Source of the DNA: CAZIOH01 sp964540815
Lineage (GTDB): Bacteria > Myxococcota_A > Polyangia > Fen-1088
Direction: 5' to 3'
NCBI GenBank assembly: GCA_964540815.1
Contig: CAZIOH010000027.1
Span: 4,492 to 68,491, forward strand
Length of the DNA stretch: 64,000 bases
In this document: in pieces, positions 7,791 through 19,392 of the stretch
Layout of the letters: every line of letters starts with the position of its first letter
Position numbering within the stretch: the first letter of the stretch is position 1
Translations under genes and position numbers: made by a program
The notes under the pieces: model-generated
What the model saw: only the letters and a program-made list of their open reading frames with translations
Told to the model about the DNA's origin: nothing
The model's database searches: none

Positions 7791-8639
7791 TCAGCGACGG
7801 GAAGGCTTGCGGGCGCCGAGCCGCTCCTCCAGCCGGTCGACCTCCGAGGCAAAGAGCGTGGAGGGAAAGGGGACGAGGACCACCGCCGCGGCCCCCGCCA
7901 TCACCCCCGCCTTCTCGATGGTCTCGGTGAGGGCCGAGGTGCCCGCCACCACCCGACAGCGTCGGTTGGCCCGGGTCTGGAGCGACGAGAGCACCCGGAT
8001 GGCCTCGAAGGCATGGACGTTCGCGGCCCCGAGGTCGAGAAGGGCCACCTCGGGGCGGTAACGTTCCGCGAGCGCGAGGCCCATGGAGAGGCCTGGCGCC
8101 ACCAGCCCGACCAGCTCGGGATGGCGGTCCATGACCTTGGCGAGCTCGGCCCGGCCCTCGCCGTTCTCGGAGACGAGCAGCACCACGCTGGCGCCGCCCG
8201 CCTGCAACCGCGCTGGATTGGTGGCAAATTGCCCGGCATCCGCGCTCAAGTCGAAGCGCTCCCCGTCGCCGCCGGATGCGGCAGACGACGCCGCGGCCCC
8301 ACCCGCGCCGGCCTTGCGCTTCTTCGATCCCTCGTCGGGACGGGTGCCCCGGCGCAACCGGCGCTGGGCCTGATCGGCGCCGATGATCCCGGCAGCCAGC
8401 TGGACCACGAGGAGCGTGTCGACCTCGAGCACCTCCGCCAGCCGAACCAGATATTCGGCCCGATCGACGTACATCTCGCCTTCCTTCCAGCGCACCGCCC
8501 GGGAGTGCTCGAAGCCGAGGACGTTGGCGAGGTCGCGCTCGCGGGTGTCTGCCCCACGCAGCTCTCGAAGCCGATCCATGGAAAATTTCCAGAGCTCGCC
8601 CGATGGTGGATGGCGGGGAAGCTTTTGCTGCGATTTCAT
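7791..8639 (-). CDS. Helix-turn-helix regulator with C-terminal pseudo-receiver domain
   Basis: About 282 residues. The N-terminal 100 form an XRE-like DNA-binding segment (ERDLANVLGFEHSRAVRWKEG, then a helix around RAEYLVRLAEVLEVD). A Lys/Gly/Ala-rich linker follows, then a response-regulator fold (about 150-270) with VVLLVSENGE, EVALLDLGAAN, VVAGTSALT and VLVPFP. The putative phospho-acceptor Asp (LLD) is present. The acidic pair (SEN instead of DD) and the conserved Lys (VLVPFP instead of the usual K-P) are missing, so phosphorylation in the usual way is doubtful. ATG 8639 is preferred because the open frame upstream runs through a palindrome and promoter-like sequence. The order HTH then receiver is the reverse of normal response regulators. 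Confidence 0.65.
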   Translation of the reverse strand: MKSQQKLPRHPPSGELWKFSMDRLRELRGADTRERDLANVLGFEHSRAVRWKEGEMYVDRAEYLVRLAEVLEVDTLLVVQLAAGIIGADQAQRRLRRGTRPDEGSKKRKAGAGGAAASSAASGGDGERFDLSADAGQFATNPARLQAGGASVVLLVSENGEGRAELAKVMDRHPELVGLVAPGLSMGLALAERYRPEVALLDLGAANVHAFEAIRVLSSLQTRANRRCRVVAGTSALTETIEKAGVMAGAAAVVLVPFPSTLFASEVDRLEERLGARKPSRR

Positions 8640-8666
8640 CTTCAATGCGACTAATCGACGCCGCAC

Positions 8667-8693
8667 ACAAATGCAACTCGCATTTGTATTGTA
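8667..8693 (-). promoter_or_regulatory. Palindromic operator beside a -10-like box
   Basis: A perfect inverted repeat ACAAATGC-N5-GCATTTGT (8667-8687) lies 28 bp upstream of the regulator start and directly abuts a minus-strand TACAAT (8688-8693). The surroundings are AT-rich for this genome. The arrangement fits an operator over the transcription start, perhaps used by the regulator itself. Confidence 0.5.
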
Positions 8694-8842
8694 ACGAATC
8701 CGCGAAGATTCCCGCCCGTCCAGGCCGAAGACGCGTCGAAAGCCTGGCCCCGACGACCGGACGAACCTGGTGCCCGCCACCGTCGGGGACGCGAGGCTGG
8801 GGATATTTACACCCGGCTCCGGCGTACGTATGTTCGCGCGCG

Positions 8843-9763
8843 ATGATCGTGGCTCTTCGGGCAGTTGGGCAGTCCGCCCATGGTGACAGACGCGACCTCG
8901 GCGCCCCCGGCGCCGCGACCGAACGACGCGACCAAGGACGCGACCAAGGACGCGACCAAGGTCCGGCCGAAGAGGTCCCGCGCCATCGGCCCGCGGTGGC
9001 CTTGCCGGCCTGCCTGGCCCTGCTCGGCCTCGGGCTGTGGTCGGCCGCCTGCGCGCCCACCATCAAGCGCGACCTGTCGAAGATCCCCGCCGGTCAGGTC
9101 GGCTTCGACGACATGTGCGGGCTGCAGTCGTACTTCGACGACATCGAGGCGAGGAAGGAGCCCGCCCCGATCCTGGTCAGCTCGACCGAGTTCGAGACGC
9201 AAAGAGGGGGTCACGCTTTGCGCGCGGGTCGCAGCCGCTTCGGCTTCGAGGGACGCGCGCAGATCTTCACCCTGCGGCGGGTGCTCGACGAGAACTGGGA
9301 TCGCCTGCCCGAGGCGGTGGTGGTCTCCCCCCGGGTCGACCTCGACGTGTACTGGTCCGAGCGCGATGGCCTGCGGCGGGTGATCTCGACCAGGGACGCG
9401 ACCCTGATCGCCGCCGCGAGCGGACAGGACGTCTCCATCCCGTACCACGTCTGCCTCTCCGAGCTGCTCTACGGGGCCCCCCTCTACCACGCCCGCCGCG
9501 AGATCATGGGGCTCGGGCCAATCGTACCGGCCTCGCAGCAGGACGCGGTGCCGGCTCCCTCGTCGCCCACGGATGCCGGGACGGCCCTGGCGGCGACCTC
9601 CCCGACCGCTCGGCCCGATGGTGGCGCGGGCGGAGGCGGAGCCGGAGCCGGCGGCGGGTCCGGAGCTGGACCGGGCACCGGCGCTGCCGTGACCGGCGAC
9701 GCCGGCATGGCTCCCGCTCCCGCTCCGGACGGTGCGCGGACGCCCCGCCCACCCAGGCCCTGA
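8843..9763 (+). CDS. Putative lipoprotein of unknown function with Gly/Ala-rich tail
   Basis: The core runs from a hydrophobic segment (LPACLALLGLGLWSAAC, a plausible lipobox ending at Cys) through a soluble domain (FDDMCGLQSYFDDIEAR, FGFEGRAQIFTLRRVLDENW, IPYHVCLSELLYG) to a disordered Gly/Ala/Pro tail. I do not recognise the domain. The start is uncertain: ATG 8843 gives a long charged N-terminus; GTG 8996 would place the signal directly at the start. The 12-bp repeat at 8925-8960 reads as DATK repeats in the +3 frame, which also begins with an ATG, so a frameshift near 8970-9000 joining the two frames is possible. leuS follows 53 bp downstream on the same strand. Confidence 0.55.
   Translation: MIVALRAVGQSAHGDRRDLGAPGAATERRDQGRDQGRDQGPAEEVPRHRPAVALPACLALLGLGLWSAACAPTIKRDLSKIPAGQVGFDDMCGLQSYFDDIEARKEPAPILVSSTEFETQRGGHALRAGRSRFGFEGRAQIFTLRRVLDENWDRLPEAVVVSPRVDLDVYWSERDGLRRVISTRDATLIAAASGQDVSIPYHVCLSELLYGAPLYHARREIMGLGPIVPASQQDAVPAPSSPTDAGTALAATSPTARPDGGAGGGGAGAGGGSGAGPGTGAAVTGDAGMAPAPAPDGARTPRPPRP
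8925..8960. repeat. Three perfect copies of a 12-bp repeat
   Basis: GACGCGACCAAG is repeated three times without mismatch. In one frame it encodes DATK-DATK-DATK, in another RDQG repeats, both just before the hydrophobic signal of the downstream lipoprotein. Confidence 0.9.
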
Positions 9764-9816
9764 TCGCTGCGGTTCCCGGGAACGCGCCGGGGTTTTGCGG
9801 CTAATATGAAGCCCCC

Positions 9817-12378
<2,562 letters not shown>

Positions 12379-12663
12379 GGACCGCGCGGGCTCGGGAGGC
12401 CGGTGCCGAGGGCACCCGGAAAAGAACCCCGAATCGGGGCTCCTGCTACAGCTCTGGACGAGGTCGAGACGTCGCCCTCCGGTCGAGGTTCGAGGTCCGC
12501 CCGCCGGCCCGAAGCGACGGCGGACACGGGGCACCGGCCGAAATAGTTTGCCTGAAGTTCAGGCCCCGGGAGCACTTCAAGGACATACCTTAACCACATG
12601 CGCTGGCCTGGCGCACGCCGCGCGGCCACGCCTCCCGATTCCCGTGAGCGAAAGGGGTACGTC

Positions 12664-13215
12664 ATGTCTTTCGACGATTCCACGATTCAGGACGGCGAAG
12701 CGAAGATGCGTCGGGGTGAAGCGATGCCTCGGATGGACCGTACGGCCGCCTCCCGCGGCTGGCCGCGCGAGGCGCGAGACGGAGACCAGAGCCGCCAGGC
12801 GCGCGAGAGAATCGTCGGGGGCCCGGGTGGCGGGCTCGTCGCCTCGGGCGCGAGGACCCTGTCCGGGCCGCGCTACCTCGCGAGCTATCTGCTGGCGCTC
12901 CCGGTGATCGTCGTGGCCCTGGCATCGACCGGCGTCGACCAGCTGGTGAGCGGCGCCATCGCGCTGTCCTGGTTGGTGCTGGCGCCGACCGCGCTCTACT
13001 CGCGACGGGCGGCGCAGATCCTGCCGTATCTGTCCTTCGTGTTCCTCGGGCTCGCGCTGTTGCTCCTCCGCTTCAGCTCGTTGGCCTTCGTGGTCGACGT
13101 GACGGCGACGGTGATCATGTTCCTCGTGTCGATGCCGCGAACCGACCATGGGCATGCCCACGACGCGGCCCACCCGGCCGGGTCGGCCAGCGCCCCCAGC
13201 ACCGCGCGCGTGTGA
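12664..13215 (+). CDS. Small polytopic membrane protein of unknown function
   Basis: 183 residues starting at ATG 12664, with a GAAAGGGG ribosome-binding site 7 bp upstream; the open frame continues to 12598 but lacks a site there. The first 65 residues are charged and probably cytoplasmic. Four hydrophobic helices follow (YLLALPVIVVALAST, LVSGAIALSWLVLAP, ILPYLSFVFLGLALLLL, LAFVVDVTATVIMFLVS), then a His-containing Ala/Pro/Ser-rich tail (HGHAHDAAH). I recognise no family. It stands alone between leuS and tRNA-Thr. The 285 bp upstream show no other gene; a short GC hairpin near 12428-12442 might be a weak leuS terminator. Confidence 0.65.
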   Translation: MSFDDSTIQDGEAKMRRGEAMPRMDRTAASRGWPREARDGDQSRQARERIVGGPGGGLVASGARTLSGPRYLASYLLALPVIVVALASTGVDQLVSGAIALSWLVLAPTALYSRRAAQILPYLSFVFLGLALLLLRFSSLAFVVDVTATVIMFLVSMPRTDHGHAHDAAHPAGSASAPSTARV

Positions 13216-13270
13216 ACAGGCGAGCAGCGAATGGGTGGCAGGCGGCCACGGGCCGCCGCCGCCTTTCGCC

Positions 13271-13300
13271 TTGACGGGGGACCGGCTGGCGCGGCATACA
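13271..13300 (+). promoter_or_regulatory. Sigma-70-like promoter of tRNA-Thr
   Basis: TTGACG (13271-13276) and CATACA (13295-13300) with an 18-bp spacer end 18 bp before the tRNA. The -10 box is a weak match. Confidence 0.5.
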
Positions 13301-13317
13301 TTCGCCTCCCAGCGCCG

Positions 13318-13389
<72 letters not shown>

Positions 13390-13555
13390 CAAGGACTCCT
13401 CGGGCAGCCCGCCTGGCCCCGAGTCGGCTCCGGCGCTTCGGGTTCAATCTCGTCGAGGATTTGACGATGAAACAACACCGGAATGGGGTTTTGTTTCTGT
13501 AGAGCCACTCGACATTCGCAGAAGCCGCGCCACGTGGCCTGTACAAGGGTCACAC

Positions 13556-14557
13556 ATGCTTAGCGCGAACGAGGTTTCGACCAGGATCGAGCCGCGGGCC
13601 ACGGAGGCGGTGGCCACCAAGGAGCCAGGCTGGCTCTCACCCGCCGTCCTCCGCCAGTCCGGCCTCCGGCTCGGAGCCTGCGGAGTCTATCTCGCCGTGA
13701 TGGCGCGGCTCGGCGCCGCGGGGGCGATCCAGTGGACGACCGCCGCCATCCTGGTGGCCACGCCCCTGGTCGGGCCACCCATGCCCGTGCTGCGGCGCTG
13801 GCTGCGCGGCGTGCTGCCCTTCGCGCTGTTCCTCGCGGCCTACGACGCCCTCGGGTTGGCCCGCGGCTCGGTGGTCGCGCGCGGCGTCCACGTGCACTGG
13901 CCGTACTGGCTCGACAAGACGGTGTTCGGGGTCGGGGCGTTCAACGAGCGGCTGTCGCTGAACGAGCTGTTCGCGCGCCACCACTGGGCAGCCGTCGACC
14001 TTATCACCGGCTTTGCGTACTTCTCCTACATCTATGCCGTGGTGGGCTTCGTGATCTTCCTCGCCGTCTGCGATCGCACGGCGGCCGGGACCCAGCGAAT
14101 GCACGCGGTCGGCTGGACGTTCTTCGGGGTGAACGCGGCCAGCTTCGTGACCTACCTGCTCCTTCCCGTGGCGCCGCCCTGGTACGTGGCGAGCCGGGGC
14201 TTTGGCCCGGTGGACGCGAACGCCGTCGGAGATCCCGGGGCGCTGGCGCGCATCGACGCCCTGACCGGAATCCCCTATTTTCAGCGCTTCTATTCCCACT
14301 GCTCCGACGTGTTCGGCTCGATGCCGTCCATGCACTGCGCCTACCCCATGTTGCTCTTGCTCTTCGCGCTCGAGCTGCGGCGGCCCTGGCTGGTCGGCGC
14401 GCTCATCGCCTTCCAGGTCCTGATGTCGTTCTCGGCGGTCTACCTGCAACACCACTACGTGCCCGACATCATCGCGGGGACCCTGTACGCCATCGTCGGA
14501 TATGTGTGCGAGCGCGCGCTCACCGGTCGTTGCGCCTCCGGCGTCGCACAACCGTGA
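13556..14557 (+). CDS. PAP2 superfamily / AUR1-like lipid phosphotransferase, membrane
   Basis: 333 residues with about six hydrophobic helices. The phosphatase signature is split as in PAP2 proteins: GSMPSMHCAYP (about 255-265) and SAVYLQHHYVPDIIAG (about 293-308), supplying the two His and Asp of the active site. The SMH variant and the length fit the AUR1/Ipt1-like inositol-phosphotransferase branch rather than simple lipid phosphatases. Family knowledge places it in phospholipid or sphingolipid head-group exchange or phosphate removal at the outer face of the inner membrane; the substrate is not visible. It starts at ATG 13556, 166 bp after tRNA-Thr. The following di-haem gene begins 70 bp downstream on the same strand. 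Confidence 0.78.
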   Translation: MLSANEVSTRIEPRATEAVATKEPGWLSPAVLRQSGLRLGACGVYLAVMARLGAAGAIQWTTAAILVATPLVGPPMPVLRRWLRGVLPFALFLAAYDALGLARGSVVARGVHVHWPYWLDKTVFGVGAFNERLSLNELFARHHWAAVDLITGFAYFSYIYAVVGFVIFLAVCDRTAAGTQRMHAVGWTFFGVNAASFVTYLLLPVAPPWYVASRGFGPVDANAVGDPGALARIDALTGIPYFQRFYSHCSDVFGSMPSMHCAYPMLLLLFALELRRPWLVGALIAFQVLMSFSAVYLQHHYVPDIIAGTLYAIVGYVCERALTGRCASGVAQP

Positions 14558-14627
14558 TTTGACCATCTCCTGCCGCCTGGGCTTCACTCGCGCGGCGGGC
14601 GATTTCCGCCCAGGAGGGAGGGACGTG

Positions 14628-15866
14628 ATGGTCAAGGCAGCAGAGGTTCTCGGGGTTTCGGTGTTCCTGTCGGGGGCCGTGCTCGGCACGGCGGGATGTG
14701 GAGGTCCGGCAGAGGGCCCAGACGTCGAGGTGGCGAGAAGCGAGCTCCTTGGCGACCCATTACCGGGGTTGACGGCCGCGCAGAAGGCGCGCTTCGTGAC
14801 GGCGCTCGCCACGTTCAACGAGGTGGAGGGCCTCTTGGATGGGCTCGGGCCGGTGTTCAACGAGAAGTCGTGTGGCAACTGCCACAACGTCGGCGGCCCC
14901 GGGGGTTCGGGGACCGAGTTCGAGGTCCGGGCCGGGAAGCTCACCGGGACCACCTTCGACCCGCTCGCAGCCAGTGGCGGATCGCTGTTCGACCTCTTCA
15001 GCGTCAGGAGCCTGGCGGATCAGTCCGCCATCCCGAGCTGCGCCATCCCGACCGGCACGGGTGAGCCGGTGCCGGGCACCGCCAATGTCAGCACGCTCCG
15101 CCGGACCACGGCCCTCTTCGGCCTCGGCCTGGTGGACGCCACGCCCGACAAGACGTTCAAGGACCTGGCCGCCTCCGAGCCTTTCAACATCCGGGGACGG
15201 GCGCCCCTCGTCCAGAACATCAGCGCCGGAAAGACCACGGTGGGCAAGTTCGGGTGGAAGGATCAGAACCCGACGCTGTTCCAGTTCGCTGGCGACGCCT
15301 ACGTCAACGAGATGGGGATCACCAACCCCCAGTTTCCGACCGAGCAGCCCCCTCGGGGGGATTCGAGCCTGGTCGCGAACTGCGACGTCACGCCCGATCC
15401 GGAGGACAACGGAACGGACGTGGGCCTGTTCACCGACTTCATGCGCTTCCTGGCCCCACCCGACCGCGGCCCGGCGACGATCAAGTCGGCGCTGGGGGAT
15501 GTCCTCTTCACCACCATCGGCTGCGCCGGCTGCCACGTTCGGAGCATCACCTCTGGCCCGAGCGACGTGGCGGCCCTGGCCAACCAGACCTACCATCCAT
15601 TCTCGGACTTTCTCCTGCACGACATGGGCTCGCTCGGAGACAACATCGGGGGAAACGGTGACGCGGGGATTCACGAGATGCGGACCGCGCCCCTGTGGGG
15701 CCTGCGGTCCCTCGACCCGACCAACCTCCTGCATGACGGCAGCGCGACCTCGCTGTCGGACGCGATCCTGAAGCATGACGGGCAGGCCGCCCTGTCGCGA
15801 AACCTGTTCGCCCTCCTGCCTCAGATCTCGAAAGACAACCTGCTCGCCTTCCTGAACACGTTGTAG
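14628..15866 (+). CDS. Di-haem oxidoreductase-like lipoprotein (DUF1111)
   Basis: 412 residues from ATG 14628, preceded by a strong AGGAGGGAGG site. A lipoprotein signal ends at GTAGC. Two haem c motifs, CGNCH (about 82) and CAGCH (about 300), flank conserved stretches typical of DUF1111 proteins: GLGPVFNEKSC, LFGLGLVDATPD, GRFGWK-like GKFGWKDQNPTL, a late HDMGSLGDN, and TAPLWGLR with LLHDGSA. The family is often annotated as thiol oxidoreductase or putative peroxidase, but its substrate is unknown. It is likely periplasmic or outer-membrane anchored and takes part in electron transfer. No partner cytochrome is in the window. Confidence 0.85.
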   Translation: MVKAAEVLGVSVFLSGAVLGTAGCGGPAEGPDVEVARSELLGDPLPGLTAAQKARFVTALATFNEVEGLLDGLGPVFNEKSCGNCHNVGGPGGSGTEFEVRAGKLTGTTFDPLAASGGSLFDLFSVRSLADQSAIPSCAIPTGTGEPVPGTANVSTLRRTTALFGLGLVDATPDKTFKDLAASEPFNIRGRAPLVQNISAGKTTVGKFGWKDQNPTLFQFAGDAYVNEMGITNPQFPTEQPPRGDSSLVANCDVTPDPEDNGTDVGLFTDFMRFLAPPDRGPATIKSALGDVLFTTIGCAGCHVRSITSGPSDVAALANQTYHPFSDFLLHDMGSLGDNIGGNGDAGIHEMRTAPLWGLRSLDPTNLLHDGSATSLSDAILKHDGQAALSRNLFALLPQISKDNLLAFLNTL

Positions 15867-15867
15867 T

Positions 15868-15885
15868 CCCCTCTCCTATCAGGGG
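15868..15885. terminator. Short hairpin between convergent genes
   Basis: CCCCT (15868-15872) pairs with AGGGG (15881-15885) across an 8-nt loop in the 22-bp gap between two convergent genes. There is no T tract, so it is a weak candidate. Confidence 0.3.
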
Positions 15886-15888
15886 GCT

Positions 15889-17757
15889 TCACCCAGGACT
15901 GGAGAGGCTGCCCCGGGTGAGCGCCGCCGGGGCTGGGATGCCTGTCAGGGCGGCGAGGGCTCGCAGGAGGGCGGGGCTGGCGGCCTCACCCTGCGCCTCG
16001 ACCGCCTGACGCACGAGCGGGGCCAGCTCCTCGCTGCGGAAGCCGCCGAGGCGCTCCTCGGCCACCGCCCGCACCTGCCCTTCTTCCTGCAAGACCGCGT
16101 CGAGCAGGACCATGCCCGCCTCCAGCGAGCCGAGGTCGGCGATGGTCTCGAGCGCCGCCAGGCGGACGTCCTCGGCGGCGCTCTCGCGGAAGATGCGGGT
16201 GAGGGGCTCGAGGCCGTCGCGAAACCGCAGCCCACGGAGCGCCGCCAGCGCCTGCGCCCGGACCAGGGGGGAAGGGTCCTCGAGCCCGCGGCGGACGAGC
16301 CCGAAGCTGCGACGGCAATAGACCTGTCCGACCCCGGCCATCACCGCGGTCCGGACCTGAGCCGCCGCATGCTCCTCGAACAAGCGCTCGAGCGGCCGCA
16401 GCACCTCGTAGACCTGGATCCGCCCGAGCGCCAGAGCCAGGTCGGCGAGCACCGATGCCTCGGTTGGCGGACCGGGCGCGGCCTGCGCCGCCGAATTCGC
16501 CTGCAAGAGGGCCCGCAGGGCCAGCCGGGAGAAACGCGCATGGTCGGTGCGCTCGACCACCAGGCGCGAGAGCACCGCCGCCAGATCTCCGTCGAGCTCC
16601 CACTCGATCAGGTCCTGCCGCCACACGTCCTGGTAGGCGCCCACCCGCCGCAGATACTCGGGGAATCCCGGCGGGGCCACGACCGGCGCCTCGCCCGCCT
16701 GGGCGGCGTGGCGCTCGGCCAGGCGCTGGTAACGCTGGCGCTTGACCTCCGGCAAGGGCAAGGCGGCGAGCCGTCCATAGAGCGTCCCGACCGTCCCGAG
16801 ATCCCCGAGGGCCGAGGCCGCGTCGATCCCGGCGTGTAGAGCGTTCTCCGACAGATCCGCGGGCCCGCCCGCGTCCTGGTTGCGCGCGGCGGTCTCGGCC
16901 CACAGGGCGGCGGCCCGAGCCAGGTAGTGCCGGTCGTAGACCAGACCCACGGCGGCGCTGTAGTCGGCGGCCTCGCGGGCCAGGGTGGCCGCGGCGTAGA
17001 GCTCTCCCCGCTCGACGGCGTGGGTCAAGAAGTCGTCGTAGTACTGCAGGACGAAGAACTTCTGATCGTCGGCGCGCAGGATGCGAATCGAGTTCAGGTA
17101 CCCCTCGGCCACGTTCTCGAACGAGCCCCCGTCCTTCCCGAGGCGCAGCAACACTCCGTAGCAGTCGAAGGCGCGCTCGCGATCGCCGCGCGTCTCGAAC
17201 TCGTCGGCCAGGGTCTCGAGGCCGAGCTGGGCCGCCCGCAGGATCCGCTCGGCCGCCGGGCGCTCGTCGAGCTTGAGCAGACACTCGCCGAGGTTGAACT
17301 GCGCGAGGGCGGTCTCGTAGGGCCGGCCGTCGAGGCGGGGATCGCGCAGGGCCCGCTCCCACTCGATCCGGGCCGCCGCCAGGGCTCCCGCCCGCTCGAG
17401 CTCGAGGGCCGCCAGCACCGGATGTCCCGCCGCCGACAGGACCCGCGCGGCGTCGTGATACTGCTTGAGCCTGGACGCGCACAGGGCCCACGGCAGCGGG
17501 TGCGAGTCGACCGGAAACAGCCGCTGCGCATCCCCGAAGCGGCGCAGTGCCATGAGCACGTAGCCAGCGTCGATCTTGCGCCCGGCGGTCTGGTAGGCGG
17601 CGAGCGCGCCTTCGAGCCAGCCGTCGTAGACCCCGGGGCCGAAGACCTGCACCCGGGCGAGCAGCATGCGATAGATGACCAGCGCCTCCTCGGGACGCCC
17701 GGCGCGCAGGGCCCGCTCCGCCCGCTCCTTGAGATCGATCTCCTCGCGATTCGGCAT
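15889..17757 (-). CDS. TPR/HEAT repeat scaffold protein of a MoxR-vWA gene group
   Basis: 622 residues, entirely helical in appearance. The N-terminal two thirds are TPR-like (RAERALRAGRPEEALVIYRMLL, AGYVLMALRRFGDAQRLFP, ALAQFNLGECLLKLDERPAA). The C-terminal third is HEAT/armadillo-like (GLVRRGLEDPSPLVRAQALA, DVRLAALETIADLGSLEAG). There is no signal peptide, so it is probably cytoplasmic. Such proteins serve as protein-binding scaffolds. It lies 13 bp downstream of the vWA gene in the same direction, so it is likely the last gene of that operon and a partner of the MoxR-vWA couple. A TPR-like region also opens the divergent FHA protein of the same block. Confidence 0.8.
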   Translation of the reverse strand: MPNREEIDLKERAERALRAGRPEEALVIYRMLLARVQVFGPGVYDGWLEGALAAYQTAGRKIDAGYVLMALRRFGDAQRLFPVDSHPLPWALCASRLKQYHDAARVLSAAGHPVLAALELERAGALAAARIEWERALRDPRLDGRPYETALAQFNLGECLLKLDERPAAERILRAAQLGLETLADEFETRGDRERAFDCYGVLLRLGKDGGSFENVAEGYLNSIRILRADDQKFFVLQYYDDFLTHAVERGELYAAATLAREAADYSAAVGLVYDRHYLARAAALWAETAARNQDAGGPADLSENALHAGIDAASALGDLGTVGTLYGRLAALPLPEVKRQRYQRLAERHAAQAGEAPVVAPPGFPEYLRRVGAYQDVWRQDLIEWELDGDLAAVLSRLVVERTDHARFSRLALRALLQANSAAQAAPGPPTEASVLADLALALGRIQVYEVLRPLERLFEEHAAAQVRTAVMAGVGQVYCRRSFGLVRRGLEDPSPLVRAQALAALRGLRFRDGLEPLTRIFRESAAEDVRLAALETIADLGSLEAGMVLLDAVLQEEGQVRAVAEERLGGFRSEELAPLVRQAVEAQGEAASPALLRALAALTGIPAPAALTRGSLSSPG

Positions 17758-17769
17758 GCGCCGTCGCCC

Positions 17770-19290
17770 TCAGTCCCGGCCGAGCCCTGCCGCCTCGGCC
17801 ACGATGTCGAGGGCCCGGCGCCGGCGCGACGCGGGCTCGGTCAACATGTCGGCGGTCACGATCTGGTGTCGGTGGAGACGAGACAGGTAGTCGAGGGCGA
17901 TCGGCCGCGACGGCAGCACGAAGACCCCGTAGAGCGAGGCCACCCGCGCCAGATCCTCGACCAGCTTGATCGGGATGTGGCACTCGGCGTGGGTGATGAA
18001 CGTGATGGCCACCTCGCGCCCCTGATCGCGGTGCAGCCGCTCCACCTCGGCCAGCAGATCGGCGAACACGCGCCCGTAGTTGCGGCCGCGCTCCGACCGG
18101 AAGGTGAGCAGGCGCGGCAGATCGCGGCGGGCCGACCGCCCGATGTCGAGGCGCTCGTGCAGGCGGCTGTCGAAGAAGCGCAGCCACACGTCGCCCCCGA
18201 GCAGCCCGAGCTTCTTGCACAGGGCCATGGCCAGCCCGCGGGCGAACACCTCGCGCACCCCGCGCATCGAGGCGCTGGCATCGACCAGCAGGTAGTTGAG
18301 TCGGCGCCCGGCCTCGGGGGCCCGCTCCCGACCGTAGTAGAGGAGCTCGTCGGACAGGGCCCGCACCGCGAAGGTCTCGTCGTCGTGCGCCAGCTCCCCC
18401 GGCAAGAGCGCGTCGAGCTGGCCCCGTCGCTCGATCGAGGCATAGCCGTCGATGGCGAAACGCTGGACCGAGCGGCGGCGCTTGGTCTCGAGCAGCGAGG
18501 GCAGGAGCTGGAGCGAGAAGTCGACGATGTCCGCCGAGCCGAGGGTGCCGACGATCTGGTAGAGATCCGCCAGGTCGGGCAGACCCCCGTCGAGCGAGAA
18601 GAGCCCGAGCAGCCGGACCGCGGAGGCGTCGATCTGCTCGAGCCGGGTGACGAGAGCGTGCTCCTGTTCGACCAGCCGCTGCACGAAGGACCAGGCCCAC
18701 GCGGGATCCCAGATCCGGGCGAGCGCGGCGGGACGGGCCCCGTAGGCCGCCGAGACCACGGGGAGCTCGTGGACCAACCTGCGGCGAGGTCGCCCCGGCC
18801 AGCGCAGGTAGGGATCGTGCAGCACGCGGGCGAGGACGAGCGCGATGGTCTGGTCGAGCTCGAGGCCGCCGCCGAGCAGGTCGACCAGATCGGCGCCGGC
18901 CACCGCCGCCAGCAGCCCCCGGTACCGGGCCCGGACCATGGAGAGAGGCTCGTCGGCTGACGGCGCCGGGCGCAAGGGATAGAGAGGGCCGGCCTTCACG
19001 CGGTGGCCTTGGTCCAGGGCTCGGTCCTGGTCTCGGTCTTGGCCTCGGTCATGGGCATGGCCATGGGCCAGCAAGTGACCCAGATCGTGGACCACCACCA
19101 GCGGCGCGTGCACGCCGAGGCGTGCCAGCAGGTTCCACCAGGTGACCGCCGAGATGGCCTGTGCCGGCCCGTGCGGCTCGAGCTCCACCTCGGCGAGGGC
19201 CAGCGTGGCGAGCTGCCGCTCGAGCTCACCGTCCGCCAGATCGATAGGGCTCGACCGGGAGCTCGGCTCGGAAGGCGGAGGTGCCACCAC
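17770..19290 (-). CDS. vWA-domain protein, MoxR partner
   Basis: 506 residues. The C-terminal third is a von Willebrand A domain with an intact MIDAS start DASAS (about 335), followed by strands typical of the fold (DVWLRFFDSRLHERL, REVAITFITHAECHIP). The first 300 residues are mostly helical, as in bacterial CoxE/vWA partners of MoxR ATPases. These proteins bind Mg2+ through MIDAS and act with the MoxR ATPase in remodelling or metal-insertion complexes. Near residues 73-96 a degenerate hexamer repeat encodes an Ala-His-Gly-His and Asp-Arg-Gln stretch (AHGHAHDRGQDRDQDR). It sits between the TPR/HEAT gene (13 bp) and the methyltransferase gene (102 bp). Confidence 0.85.
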   Translation of the reverse strand: MVAPPPSEPSSRSSPIDLADGELERQLATLALAEVELEPHGPAQAISAVTWWNLLARLGVHAPLVVVHDLGHLLAHGHAHDRGQDRDQDRALDQGHRVKAGPLYPLRPAPSADEPLSMVRARYRGLLAAVAGADLVDLLGGGLELDQTIALVLARVLHDPYLRWPGRPRRRLVHELPVVSAAYGARPAALARIWDPAWAWSFVQRLVEQEHALVTRLEQIDASAVRLLGLFSLDGGLPDLADLYQIVGTLGSADIVDFSLQLLPSLLETKRRRSVQRFAIDGYASIERRGQLDALLPGELAHDDETFAVRALSDELLYYGRERAPEAGRRLNYLLVDASASMRGVREVFARGLAMALCKKLGLLGGDVWLRFFDSRLHERLDIGRSARRDLPRLLTFRSERGRNYGRVFADLLAEVERLHRDQGREVAITFITHAECHIPIKLVEDLARVASLYGVFVLPSRPIALDYLSRLHRHQIVTADMLTEPASRRRRALDIVAEAAGLGRD

Positions 19291-19392
19291 CTGATTGTAG
19301 AAGAATTTCCCAGACCCGGCCCCCGAATCGGTGAACCGCCAGCCTGGCGTCGGCTCGGTATCCTGGCGGTGGTCCCCCGCCGCCTCAGAGCG

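Noticed and set aside
13430..13480. T-arm-like sequence (GGTTCAATCTCG) after tRNA-Thr
   Set aside because: No cloverleaf or acceptor stem can be drawn around it; it resembles the T-arm only locally.
15986..18700. A 904-codon open frame on the minus strand
   Set aside because: It overlaps the TPR/HEAT and vWA genes in another frame, is Arg/Gly/Pro-rich without motifs, and arises from GC-rich codon bias.
16927..18960. A 677-codon open frame on the plus strand
   Set aside because: It is antisense to the vWA and TPR/HEAT genes, whose motifs (DASAS, TPR) are clear; no motif is seen in the antisense frame.
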